Counted from the stretch's first letter, positions 1-8,155 are shown. The stretch: 17,145 nucleotides of DNA from Dyella_B sp966430775 (GCA_966430775.1 CBJMMB010000084.1:1-17145), one strand, 5' to 3'. Notes: generated from the sequence alone by a model not told the origin. Numbers and translations are program-made.

Positions 1-11
1 AGGTGTACACC

Positions 12-55
12 ATGTCCTGGCACACCTGTTAACTATGTCCTGGTACGGAACACCT
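12..55. repeat. Short direct repeats, possible insertion-sequence end remnant
   Basis: The 9-mer ATGTCCTGG occurs at 12-20 and 35-43, and each copy is followed by ACACCT (22-27 and 50-55). A 10-nt palindrome GGTGTACACC lies at 2-11. Spaced short repeats of this kind are seen at the ends of some insertion sequences such as the IS21 family, but no transposase frame is present here, and the rest could lie left of the window. Just downstream, 61-68 reads GGAATGAC, like the outer end of the inverted repeat at 9859-9937. The identification as an IS end is a guess. Confidence 0.3.
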
Positions 56-80
56 ACGCCGGAATGACGGTAAGGCGGCG

Positions 81-109
81 TTATCGGACTCTTCAGAGGT
101 GTATATATT
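81..109 (+). promoter_or_regulatory. Possible sigma-70-type promoter for the FUSC gene
   Basis: TTATCG (81-86) is followed after 17 nt by TATATT (104-109), which matches five of six bases of the -10 consensus; the -35 is weak (three of six). It lies in the most AT-rich part of the leader and would give a 5' untranslated region of about 75 nt before the ATG at 192. The -10 is also the loop of a small imperfect hairpin, GAGGTG (96-101) with CGCCTC (111-116). Sequence inspection only. Confidence 0.3.
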
Positions 110-191
110 TCGCCTCAAGAAGAAAAGGCACGACGCGACACAAACTCCCCGCTAAGGCAGAATCGCCGCATTCCGGCATCGTTCCCCTGCC

Positions 192-2297
192 ATGTCCGCC
201 CGAGCCTATTCCCTCCGCGCCAGCGTGCTGCAAAGCCTGACCGCGACCAAGCGTCCGGACGTGCCTCCGTGGGTGGTGATCCGCAATACCGCCGCGGTGG
301 TGCTGCCGCTGGCGGTGGGCATGTGGACCGGGCATGAGGAAGCGGGCCTGGCGATCGGCGCCGGTGCGCTCGATACCATGTTCTCCGACCAGCCCGGCCC
401 GTATCGCCAGCGCGCGTGGCAGTTGTTTCTGGCCTCGCTGGCGGCGGGGCTTGCATCGCTGTGCGGCTTCCTGATCGGCGGCAACCTGCCGCTGATCCTG
501 CTGGCGATGGCCGCCTTCGGCTTTTTCGGCGGCCTGCTAGTGGTGTATGGCGTGGACATCGCGCGCGTGGGCATGACCAGCATGATCCTGCTGGTGATCA
601 CCGCGGCGACGCCGACCACGCTCGATCACGCCTTGATCGGCGCGTCGCTGATTTTCGCGGGCGGCCTGTTGCTGGCGTTGTTTTCCGTAGCGGCGTGGCC
701 GCTGCAGCGCTATGGCCCCGAACGGCATGCATTGGCCACGGTGTATCGCGGCCTGGCGTCGCTGGCCAGGGAAAACCGGCAGAACGACGAAGACGTCCCC
801 GCGCTCACCGAAGCGATGACCACGCTGCAGCAGACCTTGCTGGGCCGCCATCACGCGAGCGGCCGCGCGATGGAAGCCTTCGCCGTGCTGCTGGAGCTGG
901 CCGAGCGTTTGCGCCTGGAACTGGTCGCCATGGCCGAATTGCATGGCGCCGCCAGCATCATCGCGATGTTCCGCGCGGATGCCGCGCGCGTGCTCGCCGC
1001 CGTCGCCGATGCATTGGAAAGCGGCGATTCGCCGGAACAAGCCGCGCGCGCCCTGCAAACCCTGCAAGCAAGCGAACGCGCCCTGCTCGACAACCACACA
1101 CGCAGCGACAGCGTGGCGGCGCACATCCATGCGCTATCGGGCCAGCTGGCGGCGGCGGTACGTAACGCGAACTGGGCCGGATCGAACGGCGAGAAGCGCG
1201 CGGAAGCGGCGGAAATCCGCCTGCCCGGCGCCTTGCGCGGCAGTTCGCCGCTGGCCACGCTGCGCGCCAATCTCACCACGCATTCGGTCGCGTTCCGGCA
1301 TGCGATGCGCTGCGCGGTGTGCCTGACCATCGCGCTGCTGGTGTCGCGCGTGTGGCAACTGCCGCACGGCTATTGGTTGCCGATGACGGCTGCGATCGTG
1401 CTGCGCCCGGATTTCGCCGCCACCTTCAACTTTGGCCTGCTGCGCGTGGTCGGCACCATTCTCGGCCTGGTGTTGACCACCGCCTTGTTGCACATCACGC
1501 CGCACGATCCCTGGGCGCATCTGGCCTTGATGGCGGTGTTGTGCATGGCGTTCCGCTATCTGGCCACCGCGCACTACGGCATTGCGGTGGCGGCGCTGAC
1601 CGGCACGGTGGTGATCCTGCTGTCGTTCGAAGGCGTCAATTCCGGCACCGCGGTGATGGACCGCGTGCTCAATACCGCGCTGGGCAGCGGCATGGCCCTG
1701 CTCGCCTACGTGGTGTGGCCCACCTGGGAGCGCGGCCGCGCCCGCTCCGCCCTTGCGGACATGCTGGATGCCTACGCTGATTACCTGCGCGCACTGGCGC
1801 GTCCCGAGCAACGACATGCCCATCTCGAAACGCGCACCGCGGCCCGCACTGCGCGCACCAATGCGCAGGCGTCGGTGGATCGCATGCAGGCCGAGCCGGC
1901 CACGCCGCTGCAGTTGCTGGAGCTGGCCAATGCGCTGTTCCTCAACGGCAACCGGCTGGTGCGCACGGCGATGACGCTGGAGGCCTTGCTGCACGACTGC
2001 GACAACCTGCCCGAGCAGGTGGAAGTCACCAACTTCGTGGAACGCGCGGCCACTCATCTGCACAATCTGGCTGTTGCACTGCGCAACAAGCAGGTGCCGT
2101 CACCCGCGCCGGACCTGCGCCAATTGCAGCGCAGCCTGTCCACCCTGCTGGCAATGGCGGACGACCGCTCGCGCGCCGAACAGCTCGTGCGCATCAGCGA
2201 CCGGCTGGTCGACAACATCAACACGCTGGCCCACGTGGTGGGGCGCGGGCCGCAGGAGGCCGCGGCGGCGCAGAACGGGAAGCACGTGCGGCCCTGA
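192..2297 (+). CDS. FUSC-family inner-membrane protein (putative aromatic acid exporter-like)
   Basis: The 701-residue product has the duplicated FUSC layout: an N-terminal block of hydrophobic segments (about residues 28-170), a long mostly helical cytoplasmic stretch (about 175-365), a second hydrophobic block (about 370-512) and a helical C-terminal domain. The second block has the family-typical Tyr-Trp...Thr...Val...Arg-Pro pattern in PHGYWLPMTAAIVLRPDF near residue 395. The family includes YccS, AaeB-like efflux pumps and FusC; the substrate cannot be told from sequence. The ATG at 192 has no clear Shine-Dalgarno sequence, but the hydrophobic start region follows soon after and no better start is visible. 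The next gene begins 78 nt downstream on the same strand with an unrelated role, so shared function is not implied. Confidence 0.85.
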   Translation: MSARAYSLRASVLQSLTATKRPDVPPWVVIRNTAAVVLPLAVGMWTGHEEAGLAIGAGALDTMFSDQPGPYRQRAWQLFLASLAAGLASLCGFLIGGNLPLILLAMAAFGFFGGLLVVYGVDIARVGMTSMILLVITAATPTTLDHALIGASLIFAGGLLLALFSVAAWPLQRYGPERHALATVYRGLASLARENRQNDEDVPALTEAMTTLQQTLLGRHHASGRAMEAFAVLLELAERLRLELVAMAELHGAASIIAMFRADAARVLAAVADALESGDSPEQAARALQTLQASERALLDNHTRSDSVAAHIHALSGQLAAAVRNANWAGSNGEKRAEAAEIRLPGALRGSSPLATLRANLTTHSVAFRHAMRCAVCLTIALLVSRVWQLPHGYWLPMTAAIVLRPDFAATFNFGLLRVVGTILGLVLTTALLHITPHDPWAHLALMAVLCMAFRYLATAHYGIAVAALTGTVVILLSFEGVNSGTAVMDRVLNTALGSGMALLAYVVWPTWERGRARSALADMLDAYADYLRALARPEQRHAHLETRTAARTARTNAQASVDRMQAEPATPLQLLELANALFLNGNRLVRTAMTLEALLHDCDNLPEQVEVTNFVERAATHLHNLAVALRNKQVPSPAPDLRQLQRSLSTLLAMADDRSRAEQLVRISDRLVDNINTLAHVVGRGPQEAAAAQNGKHVRP

Positions 2298-2346
2298 AGC
2301 CCGCCCCTGAAACGGCATGTCATGGGCCGCCGGCCGATGACAAACT

Positions 2347-2369
2347 GTTACATCTGCAAGCGTTACACT
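2347..2369 (+). promoter_or_regulatory. Direct repeat with -10-like element before ACMSD
   Basis: GTTACA occurs at 2347-2352 and again at 2362-2367, 15 nt apart. The second copy overlaps TACACT (2364-2369), a weak -10-like hexamer ending 6 nt before the ATG at 2376. There is no Shine-Dalgarno sequence here, so a leaderless transcript or a bound regulator is conceivable. No matching -35 at normal spacing was found. Weak evidence. Confidence 0.2.
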
Positions 2370-2375
2370 GGGCGC

Positions 2376-3410
2376 ATGCTCAAAATCGACACCCACGCCC
2401 ACATCCTCCCGCGTGACTGGCCCAATCTCGCCGCCAAATACGGCAACGACGCCTTCCCGGTGATGATCCACGGCGACGGGCGGCATCGCATCTACAAGGA
2501 CGGCAAGTTCTTCCGCGAGGTATGGGAATCCTCGTTCGATGCGCAGCACCGCATCAACGACTACGCCCGTTTCGGCGTCGCGGTGCAGGTGATTTCCACC
2601 GTGCCGGTGCTGTTCTCGTATTGGGCGCCGGGCTATCAGGCGCTGGAGCTGCATCGGCATCTGAACGACCACATGGCCGGCGTCTGCCAGGACCATCCCA
2701 CGCATTACGCCGGTATCGGCACGGTACCGCTGCAAGCGCCGGAACTGGCCATCCGCGAGCTGGAACGCTGCATCGACGAACTGGGCCTGTGCGGCGTGCA
2801 GATCGGCTCGCATTGCAACGACTGGAACCTGGACGCGCCGGAACTGTTCCCGTTCTTCGAAGCCGCCGCCGATCTCGGCGCGGCGATCATGGTGCATCCG
2901 TGGGACATGATGGGCGCGACCAGCATGCCCAAATACTGGATGCCGTGGCTGGTGGGCATGCCCGCCGAACAGTCGCGCGCGGCCTGCTGCCTGGCCTTCG
3001 GCGGCGTGCTCGAACGCCTGCCCAAGCTGCGCGTGATGCTGGCGCATGGCGGCGGCAGTTTTCCATGGACCATCGGGCGCATCGAGCATGGCTTCCGCAT
3101 GCGACCGGACCTGGTCGCTACCGACAACCCGCGCAATCCGCGCGAATATCTCAAGCGCCTGTATTTCGATTCATGCGTGCACGACCCTGCGGCGCTGCGC
3201 TATCTCCTGGATGTGACCGGCGTCGACCGCGTCATGCTCGGTACCGATTATCCTTTCCCGTTGGGGGAGCAGGAGCCGGGCAGCGGCATCGAATCGCTGC
3301 ACTTGGACGAACCGACCCGTGCCCGCCTGTTTCACGGCACCGCGCTGGAATGGCTGGGGTTGCCGCAACGCCGTTTCGTTCAACCTACTCATCCTGAGGA
3401 ACACGCATGA
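2376..3410 (+). CDS. nbaD: 2-amino-3-carboxymuconate-6-semialdehyde decarboxylase (ACMSD)
   Basis: This 344-residue amidohydrolase-superfamily enzyme decarboxylates ACMS to 2-aminomuconate semialdehyde, steering the kynurenine/3-hydroxyanthranilate route away from quinolinate and NAD towards catabolism. Visible signatures are the N-terminal DTHAHILP (metal ligands His7 and His9), MVHPWDM (His174), LAHGGGSFP (His224, candidate catalytic His), GRIEHGF (Arg235) and LGTDYPFPLGE (Asp291). The sequence resembles known ACMSD proteins along nearly its whole length, including the conserved STVPVLFSYWA and KYWMPWLVGMPAE blocks. The start at 2376 is chosen because the family begins MKIDxHxHILP; an in-frame ATG at 2322 would add 18 residues with no family counterpart. 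The stop overlaps the next start by 4 nt (ATGA), so the two are translationally coupled. Kynureninase follows one gene later, supporting the assignment. Confidence 0.93.
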   Translation: MLKIDTHAHILPRDWPNLAAKYGNDAFPVMIHGDGRHRIYKDGKFFREVWESSFDAQHRINDYARFGVAVQVISTVPVLFSYWAPGYQALELHRHLNDHMAGVCQDHPTHYAGIGTVPLQAPELAIRELERCIDELGLCGVQIGSHCNDWNLDAPELFPFFEAAADLGAAIMVHPWDMMGATSMPKYWMPWLVGMPAEQSRAACCLAFGGVLERLPKLRVMLAHGGGSFPWTIGRIEHGFRMRPDLVATDNPRNPREYLKRLYFDSCVHDPAALRYLLDVTGVDRVMLGTDYPFPLGEQEPGSGIESLHLDEPTRARLFHGTALEWLGLPQRRFVQPTHPEEHA

Positions 3411-3925
3411 CTTTTAGGCGCTACATGGCGACCGTTTTTCTAGCATGGGCCGGCATCAGTGCGGCGCATGCCGACGATGTCACCATGGCATCGGGCAGCG
3501 TGCACTTCAGCACTCCCTCGACGTGGGTCGCCATCATGCAGGTGGATGGCGATCCGGAAGTGCGCGTGTTCCAGGTGCCCGATCCGTCGCCGAGCGCCAG
3601 CAGCACGCTGGCGCGCGTCAGCATCACCGTGAAACAAGAGCCGGATGTGCAGGCGTTCAACGATTACGTCAACGCGGCGATGACCAAGGCCAGAAACCTC
3701 AAGGATTACCAGCCGGGCACGCGTCCTGCAGGCGATCAGAACAGTTTCATCTACACCGCCAGCGAAAGCGGCACGCCCTACACCTATGTCGAGCGTTACT
3801 GGTTTCGCGGCGGCCACGCGATTCAACTGCGCTGCGCGCGTCCTTCCTCCAGCCAGGCTGGGCAGGCGTGGGCCGCCACCTTCGACAAGGGTTGCAGCGA
3901 CGTGGCTGCCGCGTTGAACGGTTGA
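3407..3925 (+). CDS. Small exported protein of unknown function in the kynurenine gene group
   Basis: The 172-residue product is not recognised. It starts with a clear Sec signal peptide: basic MTFRRY, a hydrophobic stretch (about 8-18), and a likely signal peptidase I site after ISAAHA (residue 22), so the mature protein is periplasmic or secreted. There is no lipobox cysteine. The mature part has no membrane segment and contains two cysteines (in LRCARP and KGCSD) that could form a disulfide. A good Shine-Dalgarno GAGGA precedes the ATG, which overlaps the ACMSD stop by 4 nt; kynU begins 54 nt downstream. An alternative start at Met7 would leave a shorter, less basic signal. The tight coupling to ACMSD suggests co-expression, but an enzymatic role in tryptophan breakdown is not supported by any motif. 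Confidence 0.8.
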   Translation: MTFRRYMATVFLAWAGISAAHADDVTMASGSVHFSTPSTWVAIMQVDGDPEVRVFQVPDPSPSASSTLARVSITVKQEPDVQAFNDYVNAAMTKARNLKDYQPGTRPAGDQNSFIYTASESGTPYTYVERYWFRGGHAIQLRCARPSSSQAGQAWAATFDKGCSDVAAALNG

Positions 3926-3979
3926 TTCGCGCCCGGCCAGACAACACGTTAGGCAATACAAACAAGCTCGGATGCACTG

Positions 3980-5260
3980 ATGTCCACACCGTACGAAGCC
4001 ACCACCGCATGGGCGCAGGCGCGCGACGCTGCCGATCCGCTGCGTGATTTTCGCCAGGAGTTCCTGATCCCACCGCACGAAGGCGGCGACAGCTACTACT
4101 TCTGCGGCAACTCGCTGGGCCTGCAACCGCGCGCCGCACGCGAGGCGGTCAACGCGGAGCTCGACTATTGGGGCGAACTGGGCGTGGAAGGCCACTTCAA
4201 GGGCCGGCTGCCATGGATGGACTATCACGAATTCGTGCGCGACCACCTGGCCGAACTGGTCGGCGCGCAGCCCGAAGAAGTGGTCGCGATGAACACCTTG
4301 GGCGTGAACCTGCACCTGATGATGGTGAGTTTCTACCGCCCCACGCCGGACCGCCACGCCATCCTGATCGAAGCCGGCGCCTTTCCCACCGATCGCTATG
4401 CGGTGGAATCGCAGATCCGCTATCACGGTTTCAGCCCGACGCTGTCGCTGATCGAACTGGAAGGCGACGAGCCCAACGGCACGCTATCCATGCAGGCGAT
4501 CGAACGCGCACTGGCCGAACATGGTTCGCGCATCGCCCTGGTGTTATTACCGGGCGTGCAATACCGCACCGGCCAGGCGTTCGACCTGAAAGCCATCACC
4601 GAGCTGGCGCACGCGCAAGGCTGCCAGGTCGGCTTCGATCTCGCCCACGCCGTGGGCAACCTGCCCATGCAGTTGCACGACAGCGGCGCCGACTTCGCCA
4701 TCTGGTGCAGCTACAAGTACCTCAACAGCGGCCCCGGCGCGGTGGGCGGCGCCTTCGTGCACGCACGCCACGCCAGCGCCGCATTGCCGCGTTTCGCCGG
4801 CTGGTGGGGCCACGACAAAGCCACCCGCTTCCAGATGGGCCCGGAATTCGTACCCACGCACGGCGCGGACGGCTGGCAGCTGTCCAATCCGCCGATTCTC
4901 TCGCTCGCACCGATGCGCGTTTCGCTGGACCTCTTCCACCGCGCCGGCATGCAACGCCTGCGCGAAAAATCCCTGCAGCTCACCGGTTATCTCGAATGGC
5001 TGGTACAGACGCAACTGCCCGACGTGCTGGAAGTGGTCACGCCGAAGGAACCCGAACGCCGCGGCGCGCAACTGTCCATCCGCGTGCTCGGCGGCCGCAC
5101 GCAAGGGCGTGCGTTGTTCGAGTACCTGATCGACAACGGCATCATCGGCGATTGGCGCGAACCGGATGTAATCCGAATTTCGCCGGTGCCGCTGTACAAC
5201 CGCTTTGCCGATTGCCTGGCGTTTGCGCAGGCGGTTAGGCATTGGAAAGAGCGGGCGTAG
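3980..5260 (+). CDS. kynU: Kynureninase
   Basis: The 426-residue PLP-dependent fold-type I enzyme hydrolyses L-kynurenine or 3-hydroxykynurenine to anthranilate or 3-hydroxyanthranilate plus alanine. Typical family blocks are seen in order: YFCGNSLGLQP (40-50), EAGAFPTDRYAVESQ (131-145), VQYRTGQ (193-199), GFDLAHAVGN (218-227, PLP-contacting Asp220 and His223) and WCSYKYLNSGPGA with Lys246 as the Schiff-base lysine; then GWWGH (274-278) and the C-terminal IRISPVPLYN. Length is normal for the family. A modest GGA lies 7 nt before the ATG. With ACMSD upstream it covers part of tryptophan breakdown via 3-hydroxyanthranilate; the dioxygenases, kynurenine monooxygenase and formamidase are not in the window. 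The TAG stop lies inside the left arm of the inverted repeat at 5257-5333, so the repeat may have trimmed or replaced the original end. Confidence 0.95.
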   Translation: MSTPYEATTAWAQARDAADPLRDFRQEFLIPPHEGGDSYYFCGNSLGLQPRAAREAVNAELDYWGELGVEGHFKGRLPWMDYHEFVRDHLAELVGAQPEEVVAMNTLGVNLHLMMVSFYRPTPDRHAILIEAGAFPTDRYAVESQIRYHGFSPTLSLIELEGDEPNGTLSMQAIERALAEHGSRIALVLLPGVQYRTGQAFDLKAITELAHAQGCQVGFDLAHAVGNLPMQLHDSGADFAIWCSYKYLNSGPGAVGGAFVHARHASAALPRFAGWWGHDKATRFQMGPEFVPTHGADGWQLSNPPILSLAPMRVSLDLFHRAGMQRLREKSLQLTGYLEWLVQTQLPDVLEVVTPKEPERRGAQLSIRVLGGRTQGRALFEYLIDNGIIGDWREPDVIRISPVPLYNRFADCLAFAQAVRHWKERA

Positions 5261-5333
5261 GTTGGGTTAGCGCAGCGTAACCCAACATCTTCAGAGCGGC
5301 ATCGTTGGGTTACGCTGCGCTAACCCAACCTAC
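5257..5333. repeat. Perfect 30-nt inverted repeat (REP-like), probable bidirectional terminator
   Basis: The left arm (5257-5286) begins GTAGGTTGGGTTAGCGCAGC and the right arm (5304-5333) is its exact reverse complement, with a 17-nt loop (5287-5303). The arms supply the kynU stop codon (TAG, 5258-5260) on one side, and the convergent NTF2-like gene stops 13 nt beyond the other side (5346). Such GTAGGTTGGGTTAGC palindromes are familiar as dispersed intergenic repeats in many proteobacterial genomes. There is no U-tract, so any termination role would rest on the very stable hairpin alone; that role is inferred from position. Confidence 0.9.
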
Positions 5334-5345
5334 CCTGCTACGCAA

Positions 5346-5726
5346 TTACGAAGATGCCATGCGCGGCGTGCCGATCTTCAACCACGCCTTGGCGATCTTG
5401 CCCGCCTGCACTTCATAAATGGCGATGACGTCGATCTCGCCCACGCCTTCGGGAAAATTGCGCGTCACCAGTTCCTGATCGACGACCAGGTTGCCGACGC
5501 GCATGCGGTGGATCAAGCGCGCGTGCAGATCCGGTTCCTTGAAACGCAGGAGATGCCGCTCACGAATCTGCGCTGCGCTATTGGCGAGCAGTTCCGATGG
5601 GAACAGGTGGTATTGGCAATCGTCCGCCCACCATTGCATGAAGCGGTCGATGTCCTTCGCGTTATAGGCGTCCAATTGCTCTTGCACGGGGCGGAGGATA
5701 TCCGCTTCGTTCGGTTCGTTTGTCAT
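5346..5726 (-). CDS. NTF2/SnoaL-like family protein
   Basis: The 126-residue product has the small cone-shaped alpha+beta SnoaL/NTF2-like pattern: an N-terminal helix with LDAYNAKDIDRFMQWWADDC (about 18-37), a central strand region, and a C-terminal IDVIAIYEVQAGKIAKAW (about 98-115), typical of SnoaL-like and steroid-isomerase-like proteins. The family holds both enzymes and pure ligand binders, and no catalytic residue set is clear here, so no function is assigned. It begins 12 nt after the proA stop with a good AAGG ribosome-binding site about 8 nt before the ATG, so it is probably the last gene of the proB-proA unit. It has no evident link to proline synthesis. Confidence 0.8.
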   Translation of the reverse strand: MTNEPNEADILRPVQEQLDAYNAKDIDRFMQWWADDCQYHLFPSELLANSAAQIRERHLLRFKEPDLHARLIHRMRVGNLVVDQELVTRNFPEGVGEIDVIAIYEVQAGKIAKAWLKIGTPRMASS

Positions 5727-5738
5727 AGTTACCCTTGG

Positions 5739-7001
5739 TTACAGACGACTTTGCGGATGACGCACTTGCCCGTCACCGCGCACGATAAAACGCTCCACCG
5801 TCAACGCTTCCGCGCCCATCGGGCCATACGCATGCAGGCGCGTGGTGGAAATGCCGATCTCGGCGCCCAGGCCCAGTTCGCCGCCATCGGAGAAGCGCGA
5901 CGAGGCATTCACCATCACGACCGCCGAGCGAATCGCCTGCATGAAACGACGTGCAGCGTGCTCGTCGCGGGTGGCGATGACTTCGGTGTGATCGGAACCG
6001 AAGCGCTGGATATGGCCGATGGCCATGCCGAGGTCGTCGACCACGCGCACCGCAAGGATGAGGTCGAGGAATTCGGCTGCGTAATCGTCATCGGTGGCGG
6101 GACGCATGCCTTCGACCAGCGCGCGTGAACGCTCGCAGCCGCGCAATTCCACGCCGCGTTCCTGCAACGCCTCGGCCGCCTTCGGCAGAAACGAGGCCGC
6201 GATATCACGATGCACCAGCAAGGTTTCCAGCGCGTTGCATACGCCGGGACGCGAAGTCTTGCCGTCGATCAACAAATTCAAGGCCAGCGCTTCGTCCGCA
6301 TTGGCATCCACGTACAGATGGCACACGCCTTTGTAATGCTTGATCACCGGTACGCGCGCATGCTCGGCGACGAAGCGGATCAGGCCTTCGCCGCCGCGCG
6401 GAATCGCCAGGTCGATCACGTCGCTGAGCTGCAGCAGTTCCACCATGGTTTCGCGGCGGAGGTCTTCGATCAGGGTGACGGCTGCAGCGGGGATGTCATG
6501 TTTTTCCAGCGCCGCGTGCAAGGCCGAAGCGATCGCCATATTGGAATGCAAAGCCTCGGAACCGCCGCGCAGGATCACTGCGTTGCCGGCCATCAGGCAC
6601 AGCGCTGCCGCGTCGGCGGTTACATTGGGACGGGCTTCGTAGATCATCGCGATCACGCCAAGCGGTATGCGCACGCGTTCCACTTCGAGACCGTTCGCAA
6701 GCGTGTCGCGACGCGTGATCAGGCCGACCGGATCAGGCAAGGCGGCGATCTCGCGCACGGCGTTGGCGATACCGGCCAGGCGCGTTTCGTCCAGACGCAG
6801 GCGATCGAGCATCGCGCCTTGTGTGCCTTTCGCGGATGCCTGATGCAGATCGCGCACGTTCGCGGCGAGAATCGCATCGCGGCGCTCCTCCAGCATCGAC
6901 GCCATGTCGTGCAGCAGCCTGCGCTTGGTGTCGGTATCCAGTGAAAACATCGCCTGCGATGCGTCCTTGCAGGCCAGGGCCAGTGTACGAATCTCGCTCA
7001 T
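5739..7001 (-). CDS. proA: Gamma-glutamyl phosphate reductase (glutamate-5-semialdehyde dehydrogenase)
   Basis: The 420-residue protein catalyses the second step of proline synthesis: NADPH-dependent reduction of L-glutamyl 5-phosphate to glutamate 5-semialdehyde. It shows the ALDH-like fold signatures of ProA: PLGVIAMIYEARPNVTADAA (113-132), RGGSEALHSN (145-154), PRGGEGLIRFV (201-211), HYKGVCHLYVD (222-232), the catalytic Cys255 in SRPGVCNALET, and the C-terminal SSRFSDGGELGLGAEIGIST (367-386). Length matches ProA of other proteobacteria. The ATG overlaps the proB stop by 4 nt (ATGA, 6998-7001), so kinase and reductase are translationally coupled, as expected for enzymes handing over a labile acyl phosphate. 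Confidence 0.97.
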   Translation of the reverse strand: MSEIRTLALACKDASQAMFSLDTDTKRRLLHDMASMLEERRDAILAANVRDLHQASAKGTQGAMLDRLRLDETRLAGIANAVREIAALPDPVGLITRRDTLANGLEVERVRIPLGVIAMIYEARPNVTADAAALCLMAGNAVILRGGSEALHSNMAIASALHAALEKHDIPAAAVTLIEDLRRETMVELLQLSDVIDLAIPRGGEGLIRFVAEHARVPVIKHYKGVCHLYVDANADEALALNLLIDGKTSRPGVCNALETLLVHRDIAASFLPKAAEALQERGVELRGCERSRALVEGMRPATDDDYAAEFLDLILAVRVVDDLGMAIGHIQRFGSDHTEVIATRDEHAARRFMQAIRSAVVMVNASSRFSDGGELGLGAEIGISTTRLHAYGPMGAEALTVERFIVRGDGQVRHPQSRL

Positions 7002-8155
7002 GCTTCCGCTTCTCCTGCCGGATCGATCAAGGTGGCCAGGTCATCGCGATGCACGATCTCCGTGCCGTAGCTGTAACCGAGCACGGTGGCGATGTCGCGA
7101 CTGTGACGCCCCGCCAGGCGGCGCACTTCGGCCGCGCCGTATTGGCTCAAACCGCGCGCCACCGGACGATCGTTGGCGTCGACAATCTCGACCAGGTCGC
7201 CACGATGGAACTCGCCTAATACATCAAGAATGCCGCCTGGCAGCAGCGATGCACGGCCGCCCGTCAGTGCACGCACGGCGCCGGCATCGACGCTGATGCG
7301 TCCGCTGCCGGTCGGTGCATGGCGCAGCCAATACTTGCGCGCCTGCAGCCGGTTGCCGGCGACATCGATTAGCGTGCCGCGTAGTAGCCCCGCTTCCAGC
7401 GCCTGCACCGTGGTTGTTTCGCGGCCGCTGAACAAGGCGGTAGGAATGCCGGCTGCCGCAGCTTTTTCGGCAGCCTGCAGTTTGGTGCGCATGCCGCCGG
7501 TACCCACGCTGGTGCCACTGCCACCGGCCATGGCAATGATGGCCGGGGTCAGTTGCGGGACGTGCCCGATGGGTTCGGCGGATGGATCGCGTCGCGGATC
7601 GGCGCTGTAGAGCGCATCGACGTCCGAGGCGATCAGCAGCAGATCTGCGTCGACCAGTGCGGCGACGATGGCGGCGAGGTTGTCGTTGTCACCCAGCTTA
7701 AGTTCGTCCACGGCGACGGTGTCGTTTTCGTTCACCACCGGCAGCACGCCCAGCATCAGCAGCTCGCGCAAGGTGGCGCGTGCATTAAGGTAACGGCGGC
7801 GGTTGCGCAGGTCGTCGTGGGTCAGCAACACCTGCGCGACGGCGCGTTCCGACAGGCTTTGCCACAAGGCAATCATGGGCGCCTGGCCCAACGCCGCAAG
7901 CGCCTGCTTGGCGGCGAGTTCGGGACCCAGCGCGGCGCGTTCGCGCAGCAGCGCGCGCCCTGCCGCTACGGCACCGGAGGAAACCAGCACTACTTCGCGT
8001 CCTGCCTTGTGACTGGCCGCAATAAAGGCCGCTAGCGCCTGTGCATATCGCGACGTCAATCCGCCACCATCGGCAGCAAGGAGATTGCTGCCCACTTTCA
8101 GTACGGCGCGGCGCCACGTCGGCAACCTGTGTTCGGGTAACGCGCGACTCGTCAC
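6998..8155 (-). CDS. proB: Glutamate 5-kinase with C-terminal PUA domain
   Basis: The 385-residue enzyme phosphorylates L-glutamate to glutamyl 5-phosphate, the committed step of proline synthesis and the usual target of proline feedback. The amino-acid kinase domain (about 15-270) shows LKVGSNLL (19-26), VLVSSGAVAAGR (56-67), the NENDTVA substrate loop, SDVDALYSADPR and GTGGMRTKLQAAEKAAAAGI. A PUA domain follows at about 286-365, as in long bacterial ProB. The start is GTG at 8155; GTGA overlaps the stop of the cupin gene by 4 nt. An ATG at the family-expected position is absent, so GTG is favoured. Gene order cupin-proB-proA is tightly coupled. Confidence 0.96.
   Translation of the reverse strand: MTSRALPEHRLPTWRRAVLKVGSNLLAADGGGLTSRYAQALAAFIAASHKAGREVVLVSSGAVAAGRALLRERAALGPELAAKQALAALGQAPMIALWQSLSERAVAQVLLTHDDLRNRRRYLNARATLRELLMLGVLPVVNENDTVAVDELKLGDNDNLAAIVAALVDADLLLIASDVDALYSADPRRDPSAEPIGHVPQLTPAIIAMAGGSGTSVGTGGMRTKLQAAEKAAAAGIPTALFSGRETTTVQALEAGLLRGTLIDVAGNRLQARKYWLRHAPTGSGRISVDAGAVRALTGGRASLLPGGILDVLGEFHRGDLVEIVDANDRPVARGLSQYGAAEVRRLAGRHSRDIATVLGYSYGTEIVHRDDLATLIDPAGEAEA

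Noticed and set aside
2322..2375. 18-residue extension of ACMSD
   Set aside because: Family members start at MKIDxHxHILP; the extra residues have no counterpart.
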